Shown one piece after another: positions 7,868-16,627 of a stretch of 64,000 nt of DNA. Position 1 is the stretch's first letter. Every line of letters starts with the position of its first letter. Under the pieces are notes generated by a model, which searched no databases, was not told where the DNA came from, and worked only from the letters and a program-made list of their open reading frames with translations. Made by a program: the position numbers and the translations under genes. This DNA comes from Janthinobacterium sp051380735. Its GTDB lineage: Bacteria; Pseudomonadota; Gammaproteobacteria; Burkholderiales; Burkholderiaceae_D. The stretch is from positions 112,788 to 176,787 of the forward strand of contig NZ_JBNYXQ010000010.1 in NCBI RefSeq assembly GCF_051380735.1, in the 5' to 3' direction.

Positions 7868-9610
7868 ATGAATATGCCCGATCCTCAAGCAATGACCAAG
7901 GAGTGGATGGCGCAGATCAGCGACCCGGACCATTGGAAGACATGGTTCAACATGGTGCCGCAGCCCGCAAGCAATCCGCTTGCCGGCATTTTGCAGGATG
8001 CGGGCGCCAGCATCAAGCCGGAAGTGATCGAGCAACTGAAAAACGCCTACGTGGCCAAGCTGACCGGCTTGTGGACCGACTTTATTGCTGGCAAGGTGCC
8101 CGAAGTGAAGGACCGCCGCTTTGCCGCGCCGGCCTGGCACGCCAGCCCCTTGTCGGCATTCAACGCCGCCGCCTATCTGCTCAATGGCGAATTCCTCACT
8201 GCCATGGTCGAGGCCGTGGAAGCGACGCCGCACCAGAAACAGAAGCTGCGCTTCGCGGTGCAGCAGATTGTCGACGCCATGTCGCCAGCGAACTTCCTGG
8301 CCACCAACCCCGATGCCCAGCAAACCCTGATCGAGACCAAGGGCGAAAGCCTGGCCAAGGGCCTGACGAACATGCTGGCCGACATGCAGAAGGGCCGTAT
8401 TTCGCAGTCCGACGAAAAAGCCTTCGAAGTGGGCCGCAACGTGGCCAACACGGCCGGCACGGTGGTGTTTGAAAACGCCTTGTTCCAGCTGATCCAGTAC
8501 ACGCCAACGACGGCTACAGTACATCAGCGCCCGCTGCTGATGGTGCCGCCGTGCATCAATAAATTCTATATCCTTGACTTGCAGCCAGAAAATTCGCTGG
8601 TGCGCTATGCGGTGGAGCAGGGCAACACCGTATTCCTGATGTCCTGGCGCAACGCCGACATGAGCATGCAGCACATCACCTGGGATGATTACGTGGAGCA
8701 GGGCGTGATTGAGGCAATCAAGGTCACGCAGGATATTTCCGGCCAGGAAAAACTCAATATGTTTGGTTTCTGCGTGGGCGGCACCATCGTCTCGACCGCG
8801 CTGGCCGTCCTGAAGGCGCGCGGGCAGGATCCGGCCGCCAGCCTGACCCTGCTGACGACCTTCCTCGATTTCTGCGACACGGGCGCGCTGGAAGTGTTTA
8901 TCGACGAGCCGCAAGTGGCGCTGCGCGAGCAGAGCCTGGCCAATGGCGGGCTGATGTCCGGACGCGACCTGGGCAGCACTTTTTCCAGCCTGCGTCCGAA
9001 CGACCTGGTGTGGAACTACGTACAGTCGAACTATCTGAAAGGCAAGGAGCCAGCGGCGTTTGACTTGCTGTACTGGAATAGCGACGGCACCAGTTTGCCC
9101 GGTCCCATGTTCTGCTGGTACTTGCGCAATACCTACCTGGAAAACAGCCTGAAAGTGCCGGGCAAGCTGACGGTGGCAGGTGAAAAGGTCGACTTGTCCA
9201 GCATTGACGCGCCGGCCTTTATCTACGGTTCGCGCGAAGACCATATCGTGCCCTGGGGCGCGGCGTACGCCAGCACGGCGCTGCTGAACCCGAAAAAACC
9301 CAAGGCCAACCGCTTTATCCTGGGCGCCTCGGGCCATATCGCCGGCGTGATCAATCCGGCCTCAAAGAAAAAACGCAGCTACTGGAGCAACGATCAACCG
9401 ACCTCCGCGCGCGCCAAGGCCAAGGTCCTGAGCGCCGAACAATGGATGGAAGGCGCGACCGAGCACGCGGGCAGCTGGTGGCCGGAATGGGCCGCTTTCC
9501 TGGCCCAGCATGGTGGCGCCGACGTGAAAGCGCCGTCCAAGCCCGGCAACAAACGCTATCCGGCCATCGAAGCGGCACCGGGCCGTTATGTGAAAGTGCG
9601 CGCGGATTGA
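7868..9610 (+). CDS. phaC: Class I poly(3-hydroxyalkanoate) polymerase PhaC
   Basis: 580 residues from ATG 7868 (MNMPDPQAMTKEWMAQISDP). The enzyme polymerises (R)-3-hydroxyacyl-CoA into PHA on the granule surface. The lipase-like box GFCVGG holds the nucleophile Cys302. The other two catalytic residues are Asp458 (in SREDHIVPW) and His490 (in GASGHIAGV). The conserved VPPCINKFYILDLQP and WRNADMSMQHITWDDYV also match class I enzymes. Length fits PhaC of Cupriavidus type. No phaA or phaB genes are nearby; phaR follows. An in-frame reading upstream of 7868 lacks family resemblance. Confidence 0.96.
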   Translation: MNMPDPQAMTKEWMAQISDPDHWKTWFNMVPQPASNPLAGILQDAGASIKPEVIEQLKNAYVAKLTGLWTDFIAGKVPEVKDRRFAAPAWHASPLSAFNAAAYLLNGEFLTAMVEAVEATPHQKQKLRFAVQQIVDAMSPANFLATNPDAQQTLIETKGESLAKGLTNMLADMQKGRISQSDEKAFEVGRNVANTAGTVVFENALFQLIQYTPTTATVHQRPLLMVPPCINKFYILDLQPENSLVRYAVEQGNTVFLMSWRNADMSMQHITWDDYVEQGVIEAIKVTQDISGQEKLNMFGFCVGGTIVSTALAVLKARGQDPAASLTLLTTFLDFCDTGALEVFIDEPQVALREQSLANGGLMSGRDLGSTFSSLRPNDLVWNYVQSNYLKGKEPAAFDLLYWNSDGTSLPGPMFCWYLRNTYLENSLKVPGKLTVAGEKVDLSSIDAPAFIYGSREDHIVPWGAAYASTALLNPKKPKANRFILGASGHIAGVINPASKKKRSYWSNDQPTSARAKAKVLSAEQWMEGATEHAGSWWPEWAAFLAQHGGADVKAPSKPGNKRYPAIEAAPGRYVKVRAD

Positions 9611-9733
9611 GCGTGCGGCACCGGGACGGCAAGGCCGGGCAATATGCCGGCCTTGTCAAGACCTTGCTTTAGTTGCGTTGCAATAAAATCAGGAAACTTC
9701 GACCCGAATGTGCAACTTCGCCATTTTCCACTC

Positions 9734-9739
9734 TATAAT
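9734..9739 (+). promoter_or_regulatory. Possible -10 element upstream of phaR
   Basis: An exact TATAAT sits 124 bp after the phaC stop and 94 bp before the phaR start. No convincing -35 was found at 17 bp spacing. A transcript starting a few bases downstream would meet the terminator at 9760-9787 before reaching phaR. Confidence 0.35.
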
Positions 9740-9759
9740 GCAAACAGTAAGCAGGTGCG

Positions 9760-9787
9760 AAAGCGAGCCTCGCGTTCGCTTTTTTTT
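9760..9787 (+). terminator. Intrinsic terminator between phaC and phaR
   Basis: A 9-bp stem (9760-9768 with 9774-9782, containing one G-T pair), 5-base loop, continuing into a T run to 9787. It lies 150 bp after phaC and 46 bp before phaR. It could end phaC transcription or act as an attenuator in the phaR leader. Confidence 0.7.
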
Positions 9788-9832
9788 CGGATCAACTCAG
9801 TATGCGTTGCGGCGCAATAAGTGGAACTTCTG

Positions 9833-10399
9833 ATGAGCAGTGCAAAAAAAAGTCTAGACCGCCTGATTAAAAAATACCCCAACCGCCGGCTGTACGACAC
9901 CCAGACCAGTTCCTACATCACGCTGACGGACGTCAAGCAGCTGGTGCTGGACAATGAAGAATTCACGGTGGTCGATGCCAAATCCAGCGAAGACCTGACG
10001 CGCAGCATCCTGCTGCAGATCATCCTGGAAGAAGAGGCCAGCGGCGTGCCGATGTTCTCCAGCGGCGTGCTGTCGCAAATCATCCGCTACTATGGCCACG
10101 CCATGCAGGGCATGATGGGTTCCTACCTGGAAAAGAACGTGCAGGCGTTCACCGATATCCAGCACAAGTTCACGGGCACCTCGGCCGGCAGCTTCGAAGG
10201 CAAGCCGTTCAGCCCTGAAATGTGGACGCAGTTCATGAACGTGCAGGGCCCCATGATGCAAGGCATGATGAACAACTATATCGACCAGAGCAAAAGCCTG
10301 TTCGTGCAGATGCAAGAGCAAATGCAGAATCAGAGCAAAAGCCTGTTCGGCGCCTTTCCGTTCGTGCCACCAGTGGTGCCACCTGCGGACAAGAAGTAA
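9833..10399 (+). CDS. phaR: PHA synthesis regulator PhaR
   Basis: 188 residues from ATG 9833 (MSSAKKSLDRLIKKYPNRRLYDT). The N-terminal domain (about residues 8-70) matches the PHA accumulation regulator DNA-binding domain, including YPNRRLYDTQTSSYITL and IILEEEASG. A second domain (about 75-115) has LSQIIRYYGHAMQGMMGSYLEKN. The rest is Met/Gln-rich and helical, likely binding the PHA surface. PhaR represses phasin genes and its own gene until granules form, when it is titrated by the polymer. It lies after phaC with an intervening terminator, so it probably has its own promoter. Confidence 0.95.
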   Translation: MSSAKKSLDRLIKKYPNRRLYDTQTSSYITLTDVKQLVLDNEEFTVVDAKSSEDLTRSILLQIILEEEASGVPMFSSGVLSQIIRYYGHAMQGMMGSYLEKNVQAFTDIQHKFTGTSAGSFEGKPFSPEMWTQFMNVQGPMMQGMMNNYIDQSKSLFVQMQEQMQNQSKSLFGAFPFVPPVVPPADKK

Positions 10400-10524
10400 G
10401 CAAATTAACACTGCTCAGTGCGGTTTGCGCCGCCTGGCAGTTGTATTCGCAGCATAGTTGTGCAGGCAGGGGGCGGCTCGGGGTACAATAGCCGATTCGC
10501 CTCACCATTTCCCAGCTGCTAACT

Positions 10525-11937
10525 ATGTCTGAAATTCACCGTATTGCTGTTCCTTCCGCCAAGCCAGAGGCCATGCAGGCCATGCCAGGTGTGGCGCCGA
10601 AAGTGGGCTTTGTCTCGCTCGGCTGCCCGAAAGCGCTGGTCGATTCCGAACAAATCCTGACCCAACTGCGTGCCGAAGGCTACGAAACGGCGAAATCCTA
10701 TGCCGGCGCCGATCTGGTGATCGTCAATACCTGTGGTTTTATCGATGCCGCCGTGCAAGAGTCGCTCGACGCCATCGGTGAAGCGCTGGCTGAGAACGGC
10801 AAGGTGATTGTGACCGGTTGCCTGGGCGCCAAGAAAGATGCTGCCGGCGACGACATCATCATGAAGGTGCACCCGAAAGTGCTGTCCGTAACGGGCCCGC
10901 ATGCGTTGGCCGAAGTGATGGATTCGGTGCACTTGTACCTGCCGAAGCCGCACGCGCCTTTCCTCGACCTGGTGCCGCCGCAAGGCGTCAAGCTGACGCC
11001 GAAACACTACGCCTACCTGAAAATTTCCGAAGGCTGCAATCACCGTTGCAGCTTCTGCATTATTCCATCGATGCGCGGCGACCTGGTATCGCGCCCGATC
11101 GGCGAGCTGATGATCGAAGCGGAAAACCTGTTCAAGGCCGGCGTCAAGGAATTGCTGGTGATTTCGCAGGATACCTCTGCCTATGGCGTGGACGTAAAAT
11201 TCCGCTCCGGTTTCTGGAATGGCCGTCCGGTGAAAACCCATATGACGCAGCTGACCGAAGCGCTGGGCGAACTGGCCAAGTCCTACGGCGCCTGGGTGCG
11301 CTTGCACTATGTCTATCCTTACCCGCACGTGGACCAGATCATCCCGATGATGAGCGGCGGCCACATCCTGCCTTACCTCGACATTCCGATGCAGCACGCC
11401 CATCCCGATGTGTTGAAGCGCATGAAGCGCCCGGCCAGCGGCGAGAAAAACCTGGACCGCATCCAGGCCTGGCGCGCCATTAACCCGGACCTGACCATCC
11501 GCTCGACCTTTATCGCCGGTTTCCCGGGCGAAACGGAAGCGGAATTCGAATACCTGCTGGACTTCCTCAAGGAAGCGCAGATCGACCGCCTGGGTTGTTT
11601 CGCTTACTCGCCGGTGGAAGGCGCGACCGCCAACGAGATCGCCAATCCGGTACCGGAAGAGCTGCGCGAAGAGCGTCGTGGCCGCGTGATGCTGCTGCAG
11701 GAAGAAATTTCGAAAAAACGCCTGCAGGCCAAGGTCGGCAAGACCGTGCGCGTGTTGATCGACGAAGTCACCCGCACCGGCGGCGTGGGCCGCTCCAGCG
11801 CCGATGCGCCGGAAATCGATGGCGTGGTGTATGTCAAGCCGCCGTATGAACCGCACCGCAAGCTGGCCGTTGGCCAGTTTGTTGATGTGAAAATCACCTC
11901 CGCCGACGCGCACGACCTGTGGGGCGCTGCCGAGTAA
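10525..11937 (+). CDS. rimO: Ribosomal protein S12 methylthiotransferase RimO
   Basis: 470 residues. The N-terminal MTTase domain has the three cluster cysteines Cys34 (SLGCPKA), Cys70 (VNTCGF) and Cys99 (VTGCLGA). The radical SAM site is Cys171-x3-Cys175-x2-Cys178 in CNHRCSFC. A C-terminal TRAM domain follows (about residues 395-465). RimO adds a methylthio group to the conserved Asp of S12. LDIPMQHAHPDVLKRMKRP and RSTFIAGFPGETE are typical. A TACAAT at 10484-10489 may be its -10 region. It ends before a strong terminator. Confidence 0.96.
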   Translation: MSEIHRIAVPSAKPEAMQAMPGVAPKVGFVSLGCPKALVDSEQILTQLRAEGYETAKSYAGADLVIVNTCGFIDAAVQESLDAIGEALAENGKVIVTGCLGAKKDAAGDDIIMKVHPKVLSVTGPHALAEVMDSVHLYLPKPHAPFLDLVPPQGVKLTPKHYAYLKISEGCNHRCSFCIIPSMRGDLVSRPIGELMIEAENLFKAGVKELLVISQDTSAYGVDVKFRSGFWNGRPVKTHMTQLTEALGELAKSYGAWVRLHYVYPYPHVDQIIPMMSGGHILPYLDIPMQHAHPDVLKRMKRPASGEKNLDRIQAWRAINPDLTIRSTFIAGFPGETEAEFEYLLDFLKEAQIDRLGCFAYSPVEGATANEIANPVPEELREERRGRVMLLQEEISKKRLQAKVGKTVRVLIDEVTRTGGVGRSSADAPEIDGVVYVKPPYEPHRKLAVGQFVDVKITSADAHDLWGAAE

Positions 11938-11985
11938 GCAGATGTAACAGCCGTACGGCGAGCAAGGGCGGTAGCCCTTACAATC

Positions 11986-12020
11986 AAGGCGGACCAGCAA
12001 TACTGCGGTCCGCCTTTTTT
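11986..12020 (+). terminator. Intrinsic terminator after rimO
   Basis: A 10-bp perfect stem (11986-11995 with 12007-12016), 11-base loop, ending in six T. It starts 48 bp after the rimO stop and ends only 12 bp before the ATG of the next gene. Confidence 0.85.
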
Positions 12021-12032
12021 AATGCCCATGCC

Positions 12033-13199
12033 ATGACGACAAAAAAATCCGTGCAAACAGCGCTGATCCACAGCGACTACCAGGCGCCACCAGGCTTTGC
12101 AGCCTTTCCCAACGCCATCCACCATGCGTCGACCGTGCTGTTCAAGGATGTGGCGGCCATGCGTTCGGGCGACTGGAAGGACAAGAGCGCCTATACCTAT
12201 GGCTTGCACGGCACGCCCACCACCTTTACGCTGGAAGCGCGGCTGGCCGACATTGACGGTGGCAATTTTTGCCTGCTGGCGCCGTCCGGCCTGGCGGCGA
12301 TCGCCATGGCCGACTTCGCCCTGCTGAAAAGCGGCGACGACGTGCTGCTGCCGGAAAACGTGTATTACCCGAATAGCGAACTGGGACGCTGGCTGTCGCA
12401 GGATTTCGGCATCACGGCGCGCTATTACGATCCGCTGGTCGGCGCCGGCATAGCCGACCTGATACAGCCGAACACCAGGCTGATCTGGACGGAGGCGCCA
12501 GGTTCCGTGACCATGGAAGTGCCGGACCTGCCGGCCATTTGCGCCGCAGCCCATGCGCGCGGCGTGCTGGTCGCGCTGGATAATACCTGGTCGGCGGGCC
12601 TGGCACTGCGTGGTTTTGACCATGGCGTTGACATCGTGATGCAGGCGCTGACCAAATACCAGTCCGGCGGCTCGGACGTGCTGATGGGCGCCGTGATCAC
12701 GCGCGACCGCGCCCTGCACGAACGGCTGGCGCTGGCCCATATGCGCCTGGGCATGGGCGTGGGGGCCGATGACGCCTACCTGGTGCTGCGTGGCCTGCCG
12801 ACCATGAAGCTGCGTTTCGATGCACACGATGCGGGCGCGCGCACGGTAGCCGGCTGGCTCAGGGATCGCGCCGAAATTGCCACCGTGCTGCACCCGGCAT
12901 TCGAGGATTGCCCGGGCCATGCCATTTGGCAACGCGACTTTACGGGCGCCGGTGGCTTGTTTTCCGTGCTGTTCGACGCCAGCTATACGGAACAGCAGAC
13001 CGACCGCTTTGTCGACGCCTTGAAACTGTTCAAGATCGGCTACAGCTGGGGTGGTGCCAATAGCCTGGTGATGCCGTATCGCATCGCAGCCATGCGCAAA
13101 GACTGGCAGCAGGGCGGGCAGTTGGTACGCTTCAATGTGGGGCTGGAAGCGCCGCAGGATTTGATGGCCGATATCGAACAGGCGTTTGCCGCGATGTAG
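12033..13199 (+). CDS. metC: Cystathionine beta-lyase MetC-type enzyme
   Basis: 388 residues from ATG 12033 (MTTKKSVQTALIHSDYQAP). It belongs to the Cys/Met metabolism PLP-dependent family. Motifs: YGLHGTPTTFTLEARLADIDGG, LAPSGLAAIAMADFALL, DNTWSAGLALRGFDHGVDIVMQALTKYQSGGSD with Schiff-base Lys208 (E. coli MetC uses Lys210). The expected reaction is beta-cleavage of cystathionine to homocysteine, pyruvate and ammonia, in methionine synthesis. Cystathionine gamma-synthase is less likely, because LTKYQSGGSDVLMG and GYSWGG fit the MetC branch. The start lies just after the rimO terminator. Confidence 0.88.
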   Translation: MTTKKSVQTALIHSDYQAPPGFAAFPNAIHHASTVLFKDVAAMRSGDWKDKSAYTYGLHGTPTTFTLEARLADIDGGNFCLLAPSGLAAIAMADFALLKSGDDVLLPENVYYPNSELGRWLSQDFGITARYYDPLVGAGIADLIQPNTRLIWTEAPGSVTMEVPDLPAICAAAHARGVLVALDNTWSAGLALRGFDHGVDIVMQALTKYQSGGSDVLMGAVITRDRALHERLALAHMRLGMGVGADDAYLVLRGLPTMKLRFDAHDAGARTVAGWLRDRAEIATVLHPAFEDCPGHAIWQRDFTGAGGLFSVLFDASYTEQQTDRFVDALKLFKIGYSWGGANSLVMPYRIAAMRKDWQQGGQLVRFNVGLEAPQDLMADIEQAFAAM

Positions 13200-13204
13200 A
13201 AGTC

Positions 13205-13224
13205 GGCAGGCCGGCTGGCCTGCC
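13205..13224. terminator. Hairpin between convergent genes
   Basis: An 8-bp perfect GC stem (13205-13212 with 13217-13224) with a 4-base loop between the metC stop (13199) and the opposite gene's stop (13235). There is no T tract, so intrinsic termination is uncertain. Confidence 0.4.
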
Positions 13225-13234
13225 GCGCAGAGGA

Positions 13235-13594
13235 TTACGGCATCGGACTATTGTTGTTCAGGTCGATAAAGCCGCGCACCAGCCGGTAGGCTTTCCATAA
13301 CCAGGCCAGGCCCCACACCAGCACTGCCACCGGGATGCCGATCAGGGTGATCCACAGGATGGCGCCGACGACGACCCAGAACACGTACCACCAGAACGAG
13401 CGGATCTGCCAGCTGTGATGGCTGTGGACAAAAGTGCCGGCCGACTCGCCTCGCTTCAGGTAATTGACGATCAGTGGAATGAAGGACAAGGCGCCCAGCG
13501 AAAACACGAAGCTGGCGCCATGCACCAGGTACAACCACCAGGCCAGGTTCTTTGCCTGTTGGACATTGTTATCCAGAATAAGTTGTTGTGACAT
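13235..13594 (-). CDS. Small membrane protein (DUF4870-like)
   Basis: 119 residues from ATG 13594, preceded at good distance by GAGGAG. The protein MSQQLILDNNVQQAKNLAWW continues into three membrane helices: about 15-45 (LYLVHGASFVFSLGALSFIPLIVNYL), 68-90 (WWYVFWVVVGAILWITLIGI) and 90-108. The pattern resembles the DUF4870 / YidH-type small membrane family, often annotated only as membrane protein. The ORF frame continues far upstream but those residues are noise. No function is known. It is divergent from the serine hydrolase gene. Confidence 0.75.
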   Translation of the reverse strand: MSQQLILDNNVQQAKNLAWWLYLVHGASFVFSLGALSFIPLIVNYLKRGESAGTFVHSHHSWQIRSFWWYVFWVVVGAILWITLIGIPVAVLVWGLAWLWKAYRLVRGFIDLNNNSPMP

Positions 13595-13679
13595 GTGTAC
13601 TCCTCGCTTGCAAAGGTTTTGATTGTAGCAAGCTAAATTGACCCGGGTGGTCGCCAAGCGCAGAAAGAGAGTGCTATCA

Positions 13680-15530
13680 GTGCAATATACAAACAAGTTA
13701 ATCGCCGTGGGGCGCTGTCTGCGCCGCGCTTGCCAGGCGCTGCTGCTGTCTGCTGTGGCGTATTCGGCCCATGCCGCAGGTAGTACCCTGGCCGGCGATG
13801 TGGCTGCCAGTTTGCAGGAAGAGGGCCTGGCCGGCGCCGTGTGGAGCGAGGTACGCGAAGATGGTGCCATCAGCACCGGTGCCGCCGGCCTCAAGAATGC
13901 CGCCAGCAAGGCCGCCATGCGGGCCGACACCAGGGTGCAAGTGGGCTCGGTGGCCAAGGTCGGACTGGCGCTGGGCGTGCTGCGCCTGGTGACGGAAAAC
14001 AAGCTGGCGCTCGATACGCCTTTGGTGCAGATATTGCCCGAGCTCAAGCTCAAGAATCCCTGGCAGGGCAGCGATCCGGTACGCATCCGCCATTTGCTCG
14101 ACCATACCTCGGGGCTGGACAATGTACGCTTCTGGCAGGCCTTCAGCAGCAATGCTGCGTTTGACACGCCTTTGGCGCAAGCCTTCCAGGGCGGCGGCGG
14201 CCTGCTGCGCGTGCGCGACCGCCCGGGCAGCCGTTATGCGTACTCAAACATGGGCTATGGCATCCTTGGCATGGTGATTGAAAAAATCACCGGCCAGCCG
14301 TATGAGCGCTACCTTGATGCGCAGGTACTGGCGCCGTTGGGCATGCGCGACAGCACCTTTGCCTTTGTCACGCAAAGCGGCGCCGGGCTTGATGATCGCC
14401 TGGCCATGGGCCACTTCGAGCACGGCGCCACGCATGCAGCCACACCGATGTACTTGCGCCCGGCCGGCCAGCTGACCACTACCGCGCACGACATGGCCAA
14501 GCTGGCGCAATTCCTGCTGGGAGACGGCAGCGCGCAGGGTGCGCCTTTCATCGCACCGGCCCTGATGCAGATGCTGTCGCGGCCAAACGGCACCGAAGCG
14601 TCGCAAGCGGGGCTCGATATCGGCCACGGCCTGGCGCTGGCCGTGCGCGACCGCCACAATGTGGTCGGCGAGTGCCACCCCGGCACCACGGCCGGCTTTC
14701 GCGCCATGCTGTGCATTTATCCCGAGCAGAAAAGCGCGTTCTTTATCGGCTTCAATACCGACGCCGAAAGCGCCGACTATGAACGTTTCAACCGCCTGCT
14801 GATGCGCGACCTGGAGCTGCCGCTGCGCCCGCCGGCCGCGCACGGCCAGCCAGCGCCGACGGTGGAAAACTGGCAGGGCGTGTATGTACCGGCACCGAGC
14901 CCGATGGCCAGCATGGCCTGGCTGGACGCGGTGTTCGGTTTCGTGCGCGTGAAATGGGATGGCGATTCGCTGTTCCTGATCCCGTTCCAGGGTGAGCCAA
15001 AGGAACTCGAACCGGTGGGCGGCTTTTTGTTTCGCGCCAGCGACCGCAGCGCGCCCTCGCATGTGCTGCTGCAGGTCGATGGCCGCCATGTGCTCAGCGA
15101 TGGCCTGCACAGCTACGAACGCGCGTCGATGCTGCGCATGCTGGTGTTGTGGGGTAGCCTGGCGCTGGGCGTAATCGGTTTGCTGTACGTGCTGCTGGTG
15201 GGTTTGTGGCGCGCCGCCGGTCGCAAGCTGGATCGCAAGGATCATCTGTTCGCGCCCTTGCTGTCGCTGCTGGCGCTGTTGCTGCCGTTGCCGTTTTTCT
15301 ATTTTCAGTCTTTCATGCGCCTCGGCGACGTGACGTTTGCCAGCGTGCTGGCGGCCATCGCGACGGGCGCGCTGCCGCTGGCGATGGCTTATGGCCTGGC
15401 CCGCTGCTGGCGCACGCGCGGTACCGGCACGGTGGAAAAGCTGGACTGGATAGGGTTGCTGGCGGCGCTGCAATTGCTGCTGGTGCTTGCCTGGTGGGGG
15501 CTGCTGCCGCTGCGCATGTGGCAGTTGTAA
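13680..15530 (+). CDS. Serine hydrolase, class C beta-lactamase fold, with C-terminal membrane helices
   Basis: 616 residues if started at GTG 13680, which follows an AGAAAGAGA sequence; a TTG at 13638 is the longest alternative. A signal peptide (about residues 15-32) ends AHA. The catalytic domain has Ser90-x-x-Lys93 (GSVAK), Tyr188-Ser-Asn (YAYSN) and a third motif region CHPGTTAGF. This is the class C beta-lactamase, esterase and DD-peptidase fold. After about residue 480 come four predicted membrane helices. The active site would lie in the periplasm, tethered to the inner membrane. Substrate unknown: peptidoglycan, D-amino peptides or esters are possible; beta-lactam hydrolysis should not be assumed. 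Confidence 0.82.
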   Translation: MQYTNKLIAVGRCLRRACQALLLSAVAYSAHAAGSTLAGDVAASLQEEGLAGAVWSEVREDGAISTGAAGLKNAASKAAMRADTRVQVGSVAKVGLALGVLRLVTENKLALDTPLVQILPELKLKNPWQGSDPVRIRHLLDHTSGLDNVRFWQAFSSNAAFDTPLAQAFQGGGGLLRVRDRPGSRYAYSNMGYGILGMVIEKITGQPYERYLDAQVLAPLGMRDSTFAFVTQSGAGLDDRLAMGHFEHGATHAATPMYLRPAGQLTTTAHDMAKLAQFLLGDGSAQGAPFIAPALMQMLSRPNGTEASQAGLDIGHGLALAVRDRHNVVGECHPGTTAGFRAMLCIYPEQKSAFFIGFNTDAESADYERFNRLLMRDLELPLRPPAAHGQPAPTVENWQGVYVPAPSPMASMAWLDAVFGFVRVKWDGDSLFLIPFQGEPKELEPVGGFLFRASDRSAPSHVLLQVDGRHVLSDGLHSYERASMLRMLVLWGSLALGVIGLLYVLLVGLWRAAGRKLDRKDHLFAPLLSLLALLLPLPFFYFQSFMRLGDVTFASVLAAIATGALPLAMAYGLARCWRTRGTGTVEKLDWIGLLAALQLLLVLAWWGLLPLRMWQL

Positions 15531-15791
15531 TCAGTAGTGCCAGCGGCCCAGCAAGCGGCGCCACCAGCCTTGCCGTGGCTTGGCGTGTGCGCCATGCGCA
15601 TCGCGCTTGTGCTGAAAACTGGCGGCCGCCATCTGCAGGCCGATGCGGTCGATTTCCGCCATCGCGTCCGCCTCCTGCGGTGACAAGCCATGCAGCAGCG
15701 CCTGCGCATGCGGCGCCTGCAAAAAGGCGTGGCGTTTGGCGTCGTCGGTGTACAGCACGGCCAGGTACGCTTCGAGGCCCGCGGAACTCAT
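15531..15791 (-). CDS. Small helical partner protein of the MNIO enzyme
   Basis: 86 residues, starting MSSAGLEAYLAVLYTDDAKRH. It looks all-helical (LEAYLAVLYTDDAKRHAFLQ, PQEADAMAEIDRIGLQMAAASF), with a basic and aromatic tail (GWWRRLLGRWHY). Its ATG 15791 overlaps the stop of the DUF692 gene in an ATGA arrangement, so translation is coupled. Many MNIO systems encode a small partner next to the enzyme that binds the substrate leader (for example MbnC, BufC). Position and size fit that role, but no sequence family was recognised. It is the last gene of the operon and its stop touches that of the convergent hydrolase gene. Confidence 0.75.
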   Translation of the reverse strand: MSSAGLEAYLAVLYTDDAKRHAFLQAPHAQALLHGLSPQEADAMAEIDRIGLQMAAASFQHKRDAHGAHAKPRQGWWRRLLGRWHY

Positions 15792-16627
15792 GCCGCTCTG
15801 CCTGCCCGCAGGGCGGCGCGCGCCAGTGCCAGCTGATCGAGCACATGCTCGAAAGACGGGTAATTGCCATCGCGTTCAAGGATCACCGTCAGCGCTTGCG
15901 GCGCCTGGCGCGCCAGCACGGTCAACAGATCGAAGACTTCGGCGGGTACGTCGTGCAGATGGTCGTCCAGCAGGCGCCGGCCGGTGCCCCCGGGTTCGTC
16001 TATCCAGTGGCCGCCACTGAGGTGCACGGCACCGACCCTGGTCAAAGGCAAGCGCAGCAGCAGCGCTTGCGGGTCCTGGCCACTGTTGACGGCGTTTGCA
16101 TACAGATTGTGCAGGTCGAGCAGCAGCGGCACTTGCGCACCGTCGATGATCTGCGCCAGCCATTCGGCTTCGTCCAGGGTGCTGGCCGGCGGTTTGACCA
16201 GGGTGGCGATATTTTCCATCAGTGGCGTGCTGCCAACGATGCGGCTGGCCAGCGCGATATTGGCCAGGGTGCCGGCCACAGTTTCCGGCGTGCGTGGCGG
16301 CGCGGCCAGGTGGCCGATCTCGACCCCGCCGGCGCGTACAAAGCTCAGGTGTTCGGACCACGATTCTGCCTGTACAAGTTTCATCAGGCGCGCCATCGCG
16401 TGCAGCCGGCGCGGCTCGGCCGCGATGGTTGACGCCAGTCCCATGCCGACACCGTGCAGACTGACAGGCACCTGGCGCGCCAGGCTGCAAAGCGCATCCA
16501 TGCTGGCGCGCGAGGCACGGTAATAATCGTCGGCGATCACTTCCAGCACATCGATCTGCGCCAGGTTGGACAGGATGCCGGCAGCCAGTTCGCCACGCCA
16601 GCCCAGGCCGACGCGATCAGCTGCCAC
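15788..16627 (-). CDS. DUF692 / MNIO-family oxidase (MbnB/TglH-like)
   Basis: 279 residues from GTG 16627 (MAADRVGLGWRGELAAGIL). The N-terminal RVGLGWR and LEVIADDYY are characteristic of DUF692, a TIM-barrel family of multinuclear non-haem iron enzymes. Candidate metal ligands by motif: His58 (SLHGVGM), Glu92/His93 (SEHLSF), Glu138 (MENIAT), Asp171/His173 (LLDLHNLYANA), His202/His207 (HLSGGHW), Asp222/His225 (DDHLHDVP) and Glu251 (ILERDGNYP). Characterised members (MbnB, TglH, ChrH) oxidatively modify peptide cysteines. The gene overlaps the upstream Cys-tailed membrane protein gene by 11 bp, so the glycine/cysteine codons of that tail also form the GGCGG-rich region before this start. The frame further upstream is antisense noise. 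Confidence 0.9.
   Translation of the reverse strand: MAADRVGLGWRGELAAGILSNLAQIDVLEVIADDYYRASRASMDALCSLARQVPVSLHGVGMGLASTIAAEPRRLHAMARLMKLVQAESWSEHLSFVRAGGVEIGHLAAPPRTPETVAGTLANIALASRIVGSTPLMENIATLVKPPASTLDEAEWLAQIIDGAQVPLLLDLHNLYANAVNSGQDPQALLLRLPLTRVGAVHLSGGHWIDEPGGTGRRLLDDHLHDVPAEVFDLLTVLARQAPQALTVILERDGNYPSFEHVLDQLALARAALRAGRAA

Noticed and set aside
7787..9337. A 516-codon minus-strand frame opposite phaC
   Set aside because: It mirrors the strong codon bias of phaC on the other strand, has low-complexity His/Arg/Gly-rich sequence, and shows no protein motifs.
10519..12000. A 493-codon minus-strand frame opposite rimO
   Set aside because: Antisense artefact of a GC-rich gene; rimO on the plus strand has every expected motif.
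13680..15530. Calling the serine hydrolase a class C beta-lactamase resistance gene
   Set aside because: The fold is shared with esterases and DD-peptidases and the C-terminal membrane helices are not found in AmpC; activity cannot be inferred.
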